Assembly (NCBI RefSeq): GCF_000018605.1
Contig: NC_010003.1
Span: forward strand, 1,340,501-1,404,500
DNA: 64,000 nt
Reading direction: 5' to 3'
Origin: Petrotoga mobilis SJ95
GTDB taxonomy: Bacteria; Thermotogota; Thermotogae; Petrotogales; Petrotogaceae
A program made the position numbers and the translations under genes. The notes beneath the pieces were generated by a model. It searched no databases, was not told the DNA's origin, and worked only from the letters and a program-made list of their open reading frames with translations. Shown here piece by piece: positions 32,193-41,141 of this stretch (its first letter is position 1; each line of letters starts with the position of its first letter).

Positions 32193-33245
32193 ATGTTGAA
32201 GGATAAAACTCTATTAGTTACAGGAGGAACAGGGACTTTTGGTAACGCAGTAGTTAGAAGGTTTTTGAATACAGATATTAAAGAAATCCGTATCTTTTCT
32301 CGTGATGAGAAAAAGCAAGACGATATGAGAAGATTCTATAAAAACGATAAATTAAAGTTTTTCATAGGCGATGTACGTGACATTCAAAGCGTTCGAAACG
32401 CCATGTATGGGGTAGATTACGTCTTTCAAGCTGCCGCATTGAAACAAGTGCCTTCATGTGAGTTCTTCCCATTGGAAGCTGTTAAAACGAATATCTTAGG
32501 AACAGAAAATGTGCTAACAGCTGCCATTGAATTTGGTGTTAAAAAAGTAGTTTGTTTATCAACGGATAAAGCGGTTTATCCAATAAACGCAATGGGGATG
32601 TCTAAAGCTCTCATGGAGAAGATATTCGTTGCAAAGTCTCGAACTGTCGAACCAGATAAGACATTAATTTGTGGCACAAGATATGGAAACGTTATGGCTT
32701 CCCGAGGTTCAGTTATCCCACTGTTTGTGCAACAAATTAAAAATGGCAAACCCCTTACAGTAACGAATCCTGACATGACGAGATTTTTAATGAGCATAGA
32801 AGAAGCTGTTGATCTGGTTTTATACGCTTTTCAAAACGGTAATCAAGGAGATAGATTTGTTAAAAAATCACCTTCCGCAAAAATAGGAGACTTAGCCCAA
32901 GCAATGAAAGAGATCTTTGAAGTGGAAAACGAAATAAAAATAATTGGCACACGTCATGGAGAAAAGATGCATGAAACACTTCTTACAAAGGAAGAACATC
33001 TTGTTTCTGAGGATTTAGGAGATTTCTACAGAATTCCAGCGGACACAAGAGATTTAAATTACGAAAAATACTTTGAAAAAGGGACATCTGATTTATCAAA
33101 GTATGTTGATTATAGGTCTGATAACACAATTATTCTAAGCGTTGAACAAACAAAAGAGAAGCTTCTTTCTTTAGATTATATACAAAAGGAACTAGAAGAC
33201 TACAAAAATGGCGGAACTAAGCCAATAGTGAGTGAAGGGTTTTAG
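32193..33245 (+). CDS. capE: CapE/WbjB-type UDP-GlcNAc 4,6-dehydratase/5-epimerase, 350 aa
   Basis: An extended short-chain dehydrogenase: the NAD site is LLVTGGTGTFGNAVVRRFL, followed by IRIFSRDEKKQDDMRRFY (the CapE/FlaA1/WbjB pattern) and DYVFQAAALKQVPSCEFFP. The modified active site is CLSTDKAVYPINAMGMSKAL, with Met in place of the usual Tyr of the Y..K motif as in this family. RYGNVMASRGSVIPLF completes it. The length is typical at about 345 aa. It makes the 4-keto-6-deoxy-L-hexosamine precursor of UDP-L-FucNAc or UDP-L-QuiNAc. AAGGAG precedes ATG 32193, 25 bases after the glycosyltransferase. Confidence 0.92.
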   Translation: MLKDKTLLVTGGTGTFGNAVVRRFLNTDIKEIRIFSRDEKKQDDMRRFYKNDKLKFFIGDVRDIQSVRNAMYGVDYVFQAAALKQVPSCEFFPLEAVKTNILGTENVLTAAIEFGVKKVVCLSTDKAVYPINAMGMSKALMEKIFVAKSRTVEPDKTLICGTRYGNVMASRGSVIPLFVQQIKNGKPLTVTNPDMTRFLMSIEEAVDLVLYAFQNGNQGDRFVKKSPSAKIGDLAQAMKEIFEVENEIKIIGTRHGEKMHETLLTKEEHLVSEDLGDFYRIPADTRDLNYEKYFEKGTSDLSKYVDYRSDNTIILSVEQTKEKLLSLDYIQKELEDYKNGGTKPIVSEGF

Positions 33246-33295
33246 TTAAAAGTTAAAATTAACTTTAAAAAATACAAATTAAAGGAAGAATATGA

Positions 33296-34423
33296 ATGAA
33301 TAAAATAATGACAATAGTTGGTACAAGGCCTGAATTAATAAAACTGAGTTTAGTAATTAAGGAACTTGATAAACACACGAACCATATATTAGTCCACACA
33401 GGGCAAAATTATGATTATGAATTAAATCAGATTTTTTTTAAAGATTTAGAAATTAGAAAGCCAAATTACTACTTAAATGTCGCAGAAGAAAATCTTGCAA
33501 AAACCATTGCAAAAATAATAGAAAAATCAGATGAAGTTATGGAAATAGAAAAACCAGAAGCTATTTTAATATATGGGGATACAAACAGTTGCTTATCAGT
33601 TATTCCTGCTAAAAGGAGAAAAATACCTATTTTTCATATGGAAGCAGGAAATAGATGCTTTGATCAGAGAGTCCCAGAAGAATTAAATCGGAAAATCATA
33701 GATCATTTATCGGATATAAATATGGTTCTGACAGAACATGCACGGCGATACCTTATTCGAGAAGGAATAAACCCTGAAACTATAATCAAGGTTGGTTCTT
33801 CCTTAGTAGAAATTTTTGAGCACTTCAAATCTAAGATACAAAATTCAAACATTTTGAACGAATTAGGATTAAAAGAAAAGGATTACATAGTAATCAGTCT
33901 TCACAGGGAAGAGAATGTTGATAATCCCAGAAACTTCGATAATTTTCTAAAATCCCTGTCGAATATTCAAAAATACTATGATAAAAAAATAATTATTTCT
34001 ACTCATCCAAGGACAAGAAAAAAGATTGAACAAAATGCAACTTTTTTCAAAGATGATAATATAAGTTTTTTAAAGCCCTTTGGTTTTTTTGATTATGTTA
34101 AATTAGAAACCAACTCTTTTTGTGTATTATCTGATAGTGGAACTATAACAGAAGAAGCTTCTATTTTGAAATTTCCTGCCGTTACCTTAAGGCAGGCTCA
34201 TGAAAGGCCCGAAGGAATGGATGAAGGAACATTAATAATGACAGAAATTAACTCTGACAGTATAATAAACGCTATTAATATCGTAACAAACCAGGCAAAA
34301 GAAGGCTTTGAGTTAAAAACAGTCTCAGATTACGAATCAAAAAATGTTTCACAGAAAGTGATAAGAATAATCGTCAGTTATATAGAATACGTCAACAGAA
34401 CAGTATGGTTTAAGCACACATAA
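33296..34423 (+). CDS. capG: CapG/WbjD-type UDP-N-acetylhexosamine 2-epimerase, 375 aa
   Basis: A UDP-GlcNAc 2-epimerase fold with IVGTRPELIKLSLVI, HTGQNYDYELNQIFFKDLEI, ILIYGDTNSCL, HMEAGNRCFDQRVPEELNRK (the 'RCFD.RVPEE' form typical of the L-fucosamine/L-quinovosamine branch), ISLHREENVDNP and LSDSGTITEEASIL. It would invert C-2 of the UDP-2-acetamido-6-deoxy-L-hexose made by the CapE-type enzyme and its reductase. It belongs to the same operon as the genes on both sides. Confidence 0.88.
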   Translation: MNKIMTIVGTRPELIKLSLVIKELDKHTNHILVHTGQNYDYELNQIFFKDLEIRKPNYYLNVAEENLAKTIAKIIEKSDEVMEIEKPEAILIYGDTNSCLSVIPAKRRKIPIFHMEAGNRCFDQRVPEELNRKIIDHLSDINMVLTEHARRYLIREGINPETIIKVGSSLVEIFEHFKSKIQNSNILNELGLKEKDYIVISLHREENVDNPRNFDNFLKSLSNIQKYYDKKIIISTHPRTRKKIEQNATFFKDDNISFLKPFGFFDYVKLETNSFCVLSDSGTITEEASILKFPAVTLRQAHERPEGMDEGTLIMTEINSDSIINAINIVTNQAKEGFELKTVSDYESKNVSQKVIRIIVSYIEYVNRTVWFKHT

Positions 34424-34442
34424 AATGTGGAGGTGAATACTA

Positions 34443-35288
34443 ACGAAAAATATATTAGTTTTAGGCTCTTCGGGGATGTTAGGCCATGTTGTAGTAAATT
34501 ATTTTGAAGAGAAAAACTATAACGTATACAACCTTTCCCGCAGAATAAAAGTCAACGAAAAAACAAAATTAATGGATGTAACCAATTTTTATGAATTCGA
34601 TAACTATTTAAAAGAATTAAACTTAGATGTTATAATTAATTGTATAGGCATATTAAATCAAGCCGCTGAACAAAATCCCGATAAAGCTATTCTTTTAAAC
34701 AGCTATCTACCTAGATTCTTAGAAAAAAAATATTCAGATGCAAAGACCAAAATAATTCAAATAAGCACTGATTGTGTTTTTTCTGGTAAAACTGGAAATT
34801 ATCGAGAAGACTCTTTCAAAGATGGAGAAACTATATATGCAAGGACCAAAGCCCTGGGAGAGATAGATAACGAAAAAGATCTGACCATAAGAACTTCTAT
34901 TATAGGTCCAGATATTAATGAAAATGGCATCGGACTTTTCCATTGGTTTATGAAGCAAAAAAATAGCATATATGGTTATAAGAATGCCTTTTGGACAGGT
35001 GTAACAACTATCGAACTTGCTAAAGGGATTGAGGCTCTTGTACAAAACAACGTAACAGGTTTATACCATTTTGTCCCTAATACAAAAATTAGTAAATTTG
35101 ATCTATTAAATATCCTTAATGAAGTTTTTGATAAAAAAATAACTATACTACCACAAGAGGACTACGTTGTCGATAAAAGCTTGATTAATACACGAAAAGA
35201 TTTTAGTTATAATGTTCCTGATTACAAAGAAATGATCGAAGAAATGAAAAAGTGGATAGACAAACATGCTGACTTATACAAATATTAA
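34443..35288 (+). CDS. RmlD-like nucleotide-sugar reductase, 281 aa, start codon apparently ACG
   Basis: An RmlD-type short-chain reductase: KNILVLGSSGMLGHVVVNYF (Rossmann loop), NCIGILNQAAEQNPDKAILL, QISTDCVFSGKTGNYRED, then the catalytic YARTKALGE (Y..K) and LTIRTSIIGPD. The Rossmann loop needs the codons before ATG 34476, yet the codon correctly spaced after GGAGGTG (34443) is ACG and a stop lies just upstream. The start has either mutated from ATG or is weak. With the CapE and CapG types it would complete UDP-L-QuiNAc synthesis, as in WbvB-WbvR-WbvD, or substitute for CapF on the way to UDP-L-FucNAc. CapF's C-terminal cupin domain is absent. Confidence 0.8.
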   Translation, partial: TKNILVLGSSGMLGHVVVNYFEEKNYNVYNLSRRIKVNEKTKLMDVTNFYEFDNYLKELNLDVIINCIGILNQAAEQNPDKAILLNSYLPRFLEKKYSDAKTKIIQISTDCVFSGKTGNYREDSFKDGETIYARTKALGEIDNEKDLTIRTSIIGPDINENGIGLFHWFMKQKNSIYGYKNAFWTGVTTIELAKGIEALVQNNVTGLYHFVPNTKISKFDLLNILNEVFDKKITILPQEDYVVDKSLINTRKDFSYNVPDYKEMIEEMKKWIDKHADLYKY

Positions 35289-35489
35289 AAAAAACTGAAT
35301 CTGGTTCTCTTCCAAAAAGTGTGGGTAATGTGGGTAGAAAAAATGAATTGTGAACAAAAGATAAAATAATCTGTTATCATGTAAGAAAACACAAAATACA
35401 TAAGCTAATCGATGATATGTCAAGAAGTAAAAATCAGAAAATTTGTTAAAAATTAACGTAACTGACAATACTCATACTTTCAGAAAAAC

Positions 35490-35800
35490 ACAAAATAGAC
35501 TTGAAAAAAAGAAAAAGCGGAATAACTCCCTGATTGACGTTTTCCTAATGTTAGTTTTGCAAACTTAGCCAAACGATCATGAGAATGAAAGGAAGTTAAG
35601 AGTAGAACTCAGTCAAAGCAGCCCAAGATGTAGCACCATATATATTGGAAAAGGGCTTATCCCTATTATTCACAGCCAATTCACTGAATTTCAGATAAAT
35701 GTTGGAAAGCATCCAATTCTTTTCAGAAACATGTGTTTGAACTAAATGGAACCTATGGCGTGTAAGTCTTTGTAAAACCAAAAACTGAGAACCGCCTTTC
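35490..35800 (-). pseudogene. Internal remnant of another IS110-family transposase
   Basis: The minus strand reads VLQRLTRHRFHLVQTHVSEK, then LSNIYLKFSELAVNN and KPFSNIYGATSWAALTEFYS. This is the linker segment of IS110 transposases ('LTR.R..Lv....r.kn...n.lf.kFsel'). Further on in another frame is DRLAKFAKLTLGKRQSG. The rest is missing and stops interrupt it. It is clearly different from the intact IS110 at 8232. The remaining gap to 35864 shows nothing else. Confidence 0.65.
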
Positions 35801-35864
35801 GAAAAACATATTTTAGTAGCATTTTTTGAGTTTTACATCCATGCATATTATACGAGGGGGAATT

Positions 35865-37160
35865 ATGAACAAGATAAATAATATATTAATTATAACTTAT
35901 AACATGATACCTTACTCTCCTAATTGGGGAGGATGTCAAAGAGTTTATTATTTTGCTAAAGAATTAAGTAAAACAAATAATGTATTTATGATTAGTGCGA
36001 AAAAAAATTATTATGGTGATTTTGGACAAGAGATTCCTTTTGAAATCTATTATATTGAAAATTATATTGAAACATTTTATAGAGAAAAGAAAACTAATAG
36101 TTATTTTCATTATAATAAAAATAAAGGCAGGAAGCTCATAGAAAAACTTTTAAACTCTTTAGGAAACATATATAAAAAAATTGATAAATTCTTATTTAAC
36201 GAACCTAATCCAGGGATTGGTTTTATAGCCTTTATATGGACAAGAAAAATAAAAAATAAAGTATTTCAAATAATAGAGCAAAACAATATAAATAAGGTTT
36301 TAATAAGCGGCCCTCCTTTTTCAATTTTTCATATAGTAAAAATTATAAAAAAGAGGTTTCCCAATATTGAAATAATTCTTGATTATAGAGATCCTTGGAA
36401 TTTTTGGAATAATTTAAATAATAAAATAACTACAAATAGAGAAAAAAAGTACTTACGTTTCACTGATAAAATTATCTCACCTAATGAAAATTTAACTAAG
36501 GATTTAAATGATTCATTTTCTTTAAGTTCTTTAAGAAAAAAAATTATTACCATAAGAAACGGATATTCTGAAGAAAGCTGGAAAAATATTAAAATTAATA
36601 AGGAAACCTCAAATGATAAAATTATAATATCTCATATTGGTTCCATAGGCTTTAAAGATAGTGGATATAGAAATCCAACAGAATTTTTAAAAGCTTTTTA
36701 TAATTACGAAAAAAACTATGAATTTTTAATTAGGTTTATAGGTGTAGATAGAGATAAATATACTAATTCTTATAAAAAATTATTGGGAGAAAAAATAGAA
36801 TTTATTGAAAGAGTAGATCAACAAAAATCTTTTGAATACATGTTACAAAGTGATATTTTATTGTTGTTACACACAGAAAAAAGTAACGCCAATAAATATG
36901 TATATACGGGCAAGTTTTTTGACTATATTAGAAGTGGAAGAATAATTTTAGGAATTGGAGATGATAATGTCTTGTTTAACAAAATGATAAAAAAATACGA
37001 CCTTGGGTTTACAACTAGAAATGAAAAAGAGGAAATTAAAAAAGCTTTAGATTTAATTTTAAAACATAAAAATAGACTTATTCGAAATTCGGATATAGAT
37101 ATTTATAAATTCTCAAGAGAATATCAAAACAACAAGCTAATTCCATTTATTAACAAATGA
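35865..37160 (+). CDS. Family 4-like glycosyltransferase, 431 aa
   Basis: The N-terminal GT-B domain reads MNKINNILIITYNMIPYSPN followed by WGGCQRVYYFAKEL. The middle has VLISGPPFSIFHI and IILDYRDPWNFWNN ('DYRDPW' is common in a group of capsule glycosyltransferases). The C-terminal domain has IISHIGSIGF, YEFLIRFIGVDRD, LLLLHTEKSNANKYVYTGK and FFDYIRSGRIILGIG. ATG 35865 follows CGAGGGGGAATT, and upstream in-frame codons lack a ribosome binding site. Its A+T content is higher than its neighbours'. The sugar transferred cannot be told. Confidence 0.78.
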   Translation: MNKINNILIITYNMIPYSPNWGGCQRVYYFAKELSKTNNVFMISAKKNYYGDFGQEIPFEIYYIENYIETFYREKKTNSYFHYNKNKGRKLIEKLLNSLGNIYKKIDKFLFNEPNPGIGFIAFIWTRKIKNKVFQIIEQNNINKVLISGPPFSIFHIVKIIKKRFPNIEIILDYRDPWNFWNNLNNKITTNREKKYLRFTDKIISPNENLTKDLNDSFSLSSLRKKIITIRNGYSEESWKNIKINKETSNDKIIISHIGSIGFKDSGYRNPTEFLKAFYNYEKNYEFLIRFIGVDRDKYTNSYKKLLGEKIEFIERVDQQKSFEYMLQSDILLLLHTEKSNANKYVYTGKFFDYIRSGRIILGIGDDNVLFNKMIKKYDLGFTTRNEKEEIKKALDLILKHKNRLIRNSDIDIYKFSREYQNNKLIPFINK

Positions 37161-37194
37161 ACTTCCCAAATTATAAAAGACGAGGAGAATTTAC

Positions 37195-38268
37195 ATGAAA
37201 CTACTCAGTTTAATAGGAGCTCGTCCACAGATAATCAAAGAAGCGATTCTAAATAAAGAATTTGAGAAAAAAGGAATAAAAGAAATCTTGGTTCATTCTG
37301 GTCAGCATTACGACTTCAATATGTCAGATGTGTTCTTTAAAGTTTTAAACATAAGAAAAGCTGATTACAATTTAGGGGTAGGTTCAGCAACGCATGCCCA
37401 AATGACGGCTAAAACAATGATAGAGTTTGAAAAGGTTGTATTAAAAGAACATCCTGATATTATATTAGTGTATGGGGACACAAATACTACATTAGCGGGA
37501 GCAATAGTTGGAGCAAAATTAAAGATCCCTGTTGCCCATGTGGAAGCAGGGATAAGGCAAGAACCAAAAGACATGCCTGAAGAGATAAATAGAGTATTAA
37601 CGGATCGTATATCAAAATACCTATTTTGTCCTTCTGAACTAGCTGTAAATAACTTAAAAAAAGAAGGTATTACTGAAGGAGTGTATTTCACAGGAGATAT
37701 AATGTACGATCTCTTTTTAAAGATGAAGCCATATTTCAAAGAAGATATTATAGACGAATTGAATTTGGAAGAAAATAAATACATAGTCACTACGATTCAT
37801 AGGGATTTCAACACAGACAGTAAAGAAAAACTAGAGAGTATATTGAAAGAGTTAGACAAAATAACAAAAGAAATAAAGGTTGTTTTTCCCATACATCCAA
37901 GAACCAAAAAGAGAATAGGTGAATTTAATTTTAATGAATACACAAAAAATATCTTATTGATAGAACCTCTAGATTACTTAAGTATGATGGGATTGGTACA
38001 AAAGAGCCATCTTGTAATAACAGACAGTGGAGGATTGCAAAAAGAAGCATACTTTGCAGGGAAAAAAGCAATAGTTGTTATGCCAGACACAGGTTGGAGA
38101 GAATTAACACAAGCAAGTTGGAATGTACTAAGTGAACCTAATGAAATCAAAAATAAGTTTCATCATATAATGAGCAACGAAATATCTTCAAATGTAGAAA
38201 ATATATATGGAGACGGGAAAGCAGGGGAAAAGGTTGTAACCTACCTAGAAAGTAATATTGTAAAGTAA
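37195..38268 (+). CDS. Non-hydrolysing UDP-GlcNAc 2-epimerase-like enzyme, 357 aa
   Basis: The family pattern is complete: LIGARPQIIKEAILNKEF, HSGQHYDFNMSDVFFKVLNI, VYGDTNTTLAGAIVGAK, HVEAGIRQEPKDMPEEINRV, TIHRDFNTDSKEKL, PIHPRTKKRI and ITDSGGLQKEAYFAGKKAIV. The 'GARPQ' start and 'HYD.NMSDVFF' are closer to WbpI/2-epimerases of diacetamido uronic acids and to generic WecB homologues than to CapG. Substrate remains open. It is one of three paralogous epimerases in this locus (33296, 37195, 43592). AGGAGAATTTAC precedes ATG 37195. Confidence 0.85.
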   Translation: MKLLSLIGARPQIIKEAILNKEFEKKGIKEILVHSGQHYDFNMSDVFFKVLNIRKADYNLGVGSATHAQMTAKTMIEFEKVVLKEHPDIILVYGDTNTTLAGAIVGAKLKIPVAHVEAGIRQEPKDMPEEINRVLTDRISKYLFCPSELAVNNLKKEGITEGVYFTGDIMYDLFLKMKPYFKEDIIDELNLEENKYIVTTIHRDFNTDSKEKLESILKELDKITKEIKVVFPIHPRTKKRIGEFNFNEYTKNILLIEPLDYLSMMGLVQKSHLVITDSGGLQKEAYFAGKKAIVVMPDTGWRELTQASWNVLSEPNEIKNKFHHIMSNEISSNVENIYGDGKAGEKVVTYLESNIVK

Positions 38269-38317
38269 AAAAATTGTGAAAAACGTAAGAAAGAGTTAGG
38301 AGGCTTTTAAATTTTCT

Positions 38318-39502
38318 ATGATCTCTTTTAGCAAATCAAATCTGATTAAAAATAAGAAGAAGATCGACATAAACTGGGCTTTATTGTTTAGTTTAGTGTT
38401 TTTGTGTGTTTTAGTTGTATCTTTATTAATTTATTTAAGAATAGAAATAGCAAACAAAGCAGGTATGACACCAAATTTCACTGTAAGCTACGATATGTTG
38501 AAATATCGTAATGCTCCTTTTTATACTGATGAATTAACCTATTTTAATTTTATTCCTTACGAAAGCTTTTCAGAAGCACTTTTAAATAGATATGAGATTT
38601 TATTCTACGACAAACAATTAATTAATATAAATCTTTATGGTTACTTCATTTATTTTCTGACGGATATATTAGGTATTAAATGGCAGATCTTATTTTGGTT
38701 TACAGGATTTACGTATTATATTGTGTTTATAATATTAATATATTATATTTTAATCAAAATTATTGGTTGTAATTCAAGTAAGGCATTTATTTTAACGTTG
38801 TTTTTGGGCCTTTCTCCTCCTGTTCTTCAATTAGCTGCATCGTGGCTAAGAGATTTGTTAATAATTGATCTTTTATTATTTTCATTGATTTTCTCAAAAA
38901 ACAAAAACTTTTTTGGATGGTTAATAGTAACCATTTTACAAATGTTTATAAGAGCTTATATGGTAGTTCCTCATTTGCTTATGATGATCCATTTTTTTAT
39001 GTCTAATCAAAAAAAGAAAAAATTATTCAGTTCGATTATTTTTACAACTTTTACTTTAATAATCATTCTTGTTTTACTCTACAATCAGTATGGTTTAGAA
39101 AGATTTATATCAGAATTTCCTCAAAGATTCGTTCAGAATTTTTCGGGTTTATCATTATGGTTAGTTACTGGGAAAATAGTACCTGAAGGGAACATTTATA
39201 ACTTTCTTCCTAATATCGAAGATTATGCTAATTATTTTTTTGTTGCATTTTATCTTCTTATATATTTAATATGGGCAATTAAAATTGTATACAAAAACGA
39301 AAGATTGTCTTTTGAACAAAAAAAATGGCTTTTTCTTTTTTTAGTAATCGGTTTTTATATCGTGATTTTGCATTCTGCTATGCTGGGTTTTTTTGTGGCT
39401 CGAATTCAATTAATCACTGCGATTTTTGCATTTTTCTTTTTAGCTTCTTTAATTGGTCAAAGTGATAGAGAAGAGACGAAGGCTAAAAGCGCGCTTTCAT
39501 AA
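38318..39502 (+). CDS. Multi-pass membrane protein, possible polysaccharide polymerase (Wzy-like), 394 aa
   Basis: About nine to ten hydrophobic segments, from WALLFSLVFLCVLVVSLLIY near residue 25 to LITAIFAFFFLASLIG near the C-terminus. A long outside loop (about 55-105) and a conserved-looking LAASWLRDLLIIDLLLF follow the third helix. The topology, length and place among glycosyltransferases suggest a Wzy-type polymerase or flippase-associated protein. No diagnostic motif is visible. A flippase is already encoded twice further on, which favours polymerase. GGAGG lies 14 bases before ATG 38318, a rather long spacing. Confidence 0.55.
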   Translation: MISFSKSNLIKNKKKIDINWALLFSLVFLCVLVVSLLIYLRIEIANKAGMTPNFTVSYDMLKYRNAPFYTDELTYFNFIPYESFSEALLNRYEILFYDKQLININLYGYFIYFLTDILGIKWQILFWFTGFTYYIVFIILIYYILIKIIGCNSSKAFILTLFLGLSPPVLQLAASWLRDLLIIDLLLFSLIFSKNKNFFGWLIVTILQMFIRAYMVVPHLLMMIHFFMSNQKKKKLFSSIIFTTFTLIIILVLLYNQYGLERFISEFPQRFVQNFSGLSLWLVTGKIVPEGNIYNFLPNIEDYANYFFVAFYLLIYLIWAIKIVYKNERLSFEQKKWLFLFLVIGFYIVILHSAMLGFFVARIQLITAIFAFFFLASLIGQSDREETKAKSALS

Positions 39503-39547
39503 AATCATATTTTAAGAAAATTTGGAAGAAAATTATTGCAATATATA

Positions 39548-39602
39548 TAGAAACGGAAAAACAGGGGAAAAGATAGTGAAATTACTAAACATGGCTGTAT
39601 AA
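39548..39602 (+). pseudogene. C-terminal tail of a UDP-GlcNAc 2-epimerase gene
   Basis: The reading frame NGKTGEKIVKLLNMAV and stop matches the end of such enzymes (compare GDGKAGEKVVTYLESNIVK at 38268). It lies directly before the ISL3 element. It is debris from an epimerase gene otherwise deleted here. Confidence 0.6.
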
Positions 39603-39607
39603 TAAAA

Positions 39608-41059
39608 ATGGTTGATGAGATACTTGACAAAAGGGGTAAAAAAAGATATCACTCCTCATAGAACAAAAAACAAAAAAATAAAAAGAGAGAGAGGAGTGAT
39701 ATCATGAGCAACAAAATTATAGCACAAATACTGGGTATTGACAAAGGTTTTAAGTTAAAAGAGAGAAAAGATTTGAGAAAAGATGGAGAGATTTATTTTG
39801 AAGTGAGATATTCGAAAAAGGTAGGGATACCAGAATGTCCGTATAAATGTAAAGGATGTAAAGACAAGCGAGAATACATAGTACGTAACGGTAAAGCAAA
39901 AGAAAGGATTATCAAAGCCGGAAAAGTTGGGACACAAAGAATATATCTGATACATAGACCACAAAGATACATGTGTAAAAAAACAGGGAAAAGCTTCAGA
40001 AATGAGAAGATAAGTTATAGATGGCAAAGAATAACAAGAGCAGAGACAGAAAACCTTGTAAAGAATTTGCGTAAGATGAGCATATCGGCAATCGCGAAAG
40101 AGCACGGTGTAAGTGTGAGAACTGTGAGTAATTTATTAGATTCGATTGAAGTAAAGGTAGATTGGACGAAATTTCAAGATATGAAAGATATAAAGTTAGG
40201 GATAGATGAACACTCATTTAGAGGGTTTAAGATGGTGACGACGATAGTAGAATTGAACACATCAAACACGATAGCGATATTAAAATCAGACAAAAAAGAA
40301 GAGTTGAAAGGATTTTTAAATAAAATACCGTATAAAATAAAACAAAAGATAACAGAAGCGGCTATCGATATGAGAACCTCTTTTAAGAATGCAGTCAAAG
40401 AAGAATTACTTGGAGTGAAAGTAGTAGCGGACCATTTTCATGTAGTAAAAGACGCACAGAAAAAGCTAAGAGAAAGTATAAAGATAGAAGAAGAAGTAAC
40501 GAATAACAATAAAAAGATACCTGTAAAATTGTTCTTTTTGAATGGAAAGAAATTATTAAAAGAGAAGAAAAAGGTAAAGAAATTATACAAAACATTGAAG
40601 GAACATCCATATCTAAAAGAGTATTATAGATACCTACTAATGTTGAAATGGATGTATAAAGCAGAAACGTATGAAGAAGGGAAAAGAAGATTACACATAT
40701 TGATAGGGAAGATGGAAGAAAGTGAAGATCCTCAGGTATGGAGATGGGCCAAAACATATATAAGGTGGGAAAAAGAAATACTCCAATATTTCGTTAATAG
40801 AACAACGACGGTTAAAGTAGAAGGACGTCATACGCACATAAAATTAATAAAAAGAATAAGTTTTGGATTCAAGGAAGTTTTGAGATATACCAAAAAAGTT
40901 CTATTAGGAGTGATGCCAGAAAGATTCATAAAACTACCAAATTTCATCACAGAAGGAACAACATATTGTAAACAGTTATCCTTTCTGAGCTGAAATTACT
41001 CAACAAAAAATCTCTGTAATACCTTTTTCATCATCTCTTCAGTCTATTCTATCAACCAT
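39608..41059 (+). mobile_element. ISL3-family insertion sequence
   Basis: The left end ATGGTTGATGAGATA (39608-39622) and the right end, whose complement reads ATGGTTGATAGAATA (ending 41059), are inverted repeats around a single transposase gene. No convincing 8-bp target duplication could be seen. Confidence 0.75.
39704..40993 (+). CDS. ISL3-family DDE transposase, 429 aa
   Basis: The N-terminal zinc-binding part has CPYKCKGCKD and YMCKKTGKSF. A helix-turn-helix follows (MSISAIAKEHGVSVRTVSNL). The DDE core has D in KLGIDEHSFRGFKMVTTIVE, D in AAIDMRTSFKNAV with VKVVADHFHVVKDA, and E in TTTVKVEGRHTHIKLIKR followed by ISFGFKEVLRYTKKVLL. The element's single gene is open, and the start ATG follows AGAGAGGAGTG, so it may be active. 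It separates an epimerase remnant from a winged-helix regulator. Confidence 0.92.
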   Translation: MSNKIIAQILGIDKGFKLKERKDLRKDGEIYFEVRYSKKVGIPECPYKCKGCKDKREYIVRNGKAKERIIKAGKVGTQRIYLIHRPQRYMCKKTGKSFRNEKISYRWQRITRAETENLVKNLRKMSISAIAKEHGVSVRTVSNLLDSIEVKVDWTKFQDMKDIKLGIDEHSFRGFKMVTTIVELNTSNTIAILKSDKKEELKGFLNKIPYKIKQKITEAAIDMRTSFKNAVKEELLGVKVVADHFHVVKDAQKKLRESIKIEEEVTNNNKKIPVKLFFLNGKKLLKEKKKVKKLYKTLKEHPYLKEYYRYLLMLKWMYKAETYEEGKRRLHILIGKMEESEDPQVWRWAKTYIRWEKEILQYFVNRTTTVKVEGRHTHIKLIKRISFGFKEVLRYTKKVLLGVMPERFIKLPNFITEGTTYCKQLSFLS

Positions 41060-41082
41060 ATTTGACAAGGAGCCTTAAACAT

Positions 41083-41111
41083 TTGACAAATACTAAAATA
41101 GTTGCTATAAT
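41083..41111 (+). promoter_or_regulatory. Consensus promoter for the winged-helix gene
   Basis: TTGACA (41083-41088), a 17-bp spacer and TATAAT (41106-41111): a full match to the sigma-A/sigma-70 consensus, 24 bases after the ISL3 end. Confidence 0.85.
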
Positions 41112-41141
41112 CTTTTTGTATTGTTCAAAAATTGAACGAAG

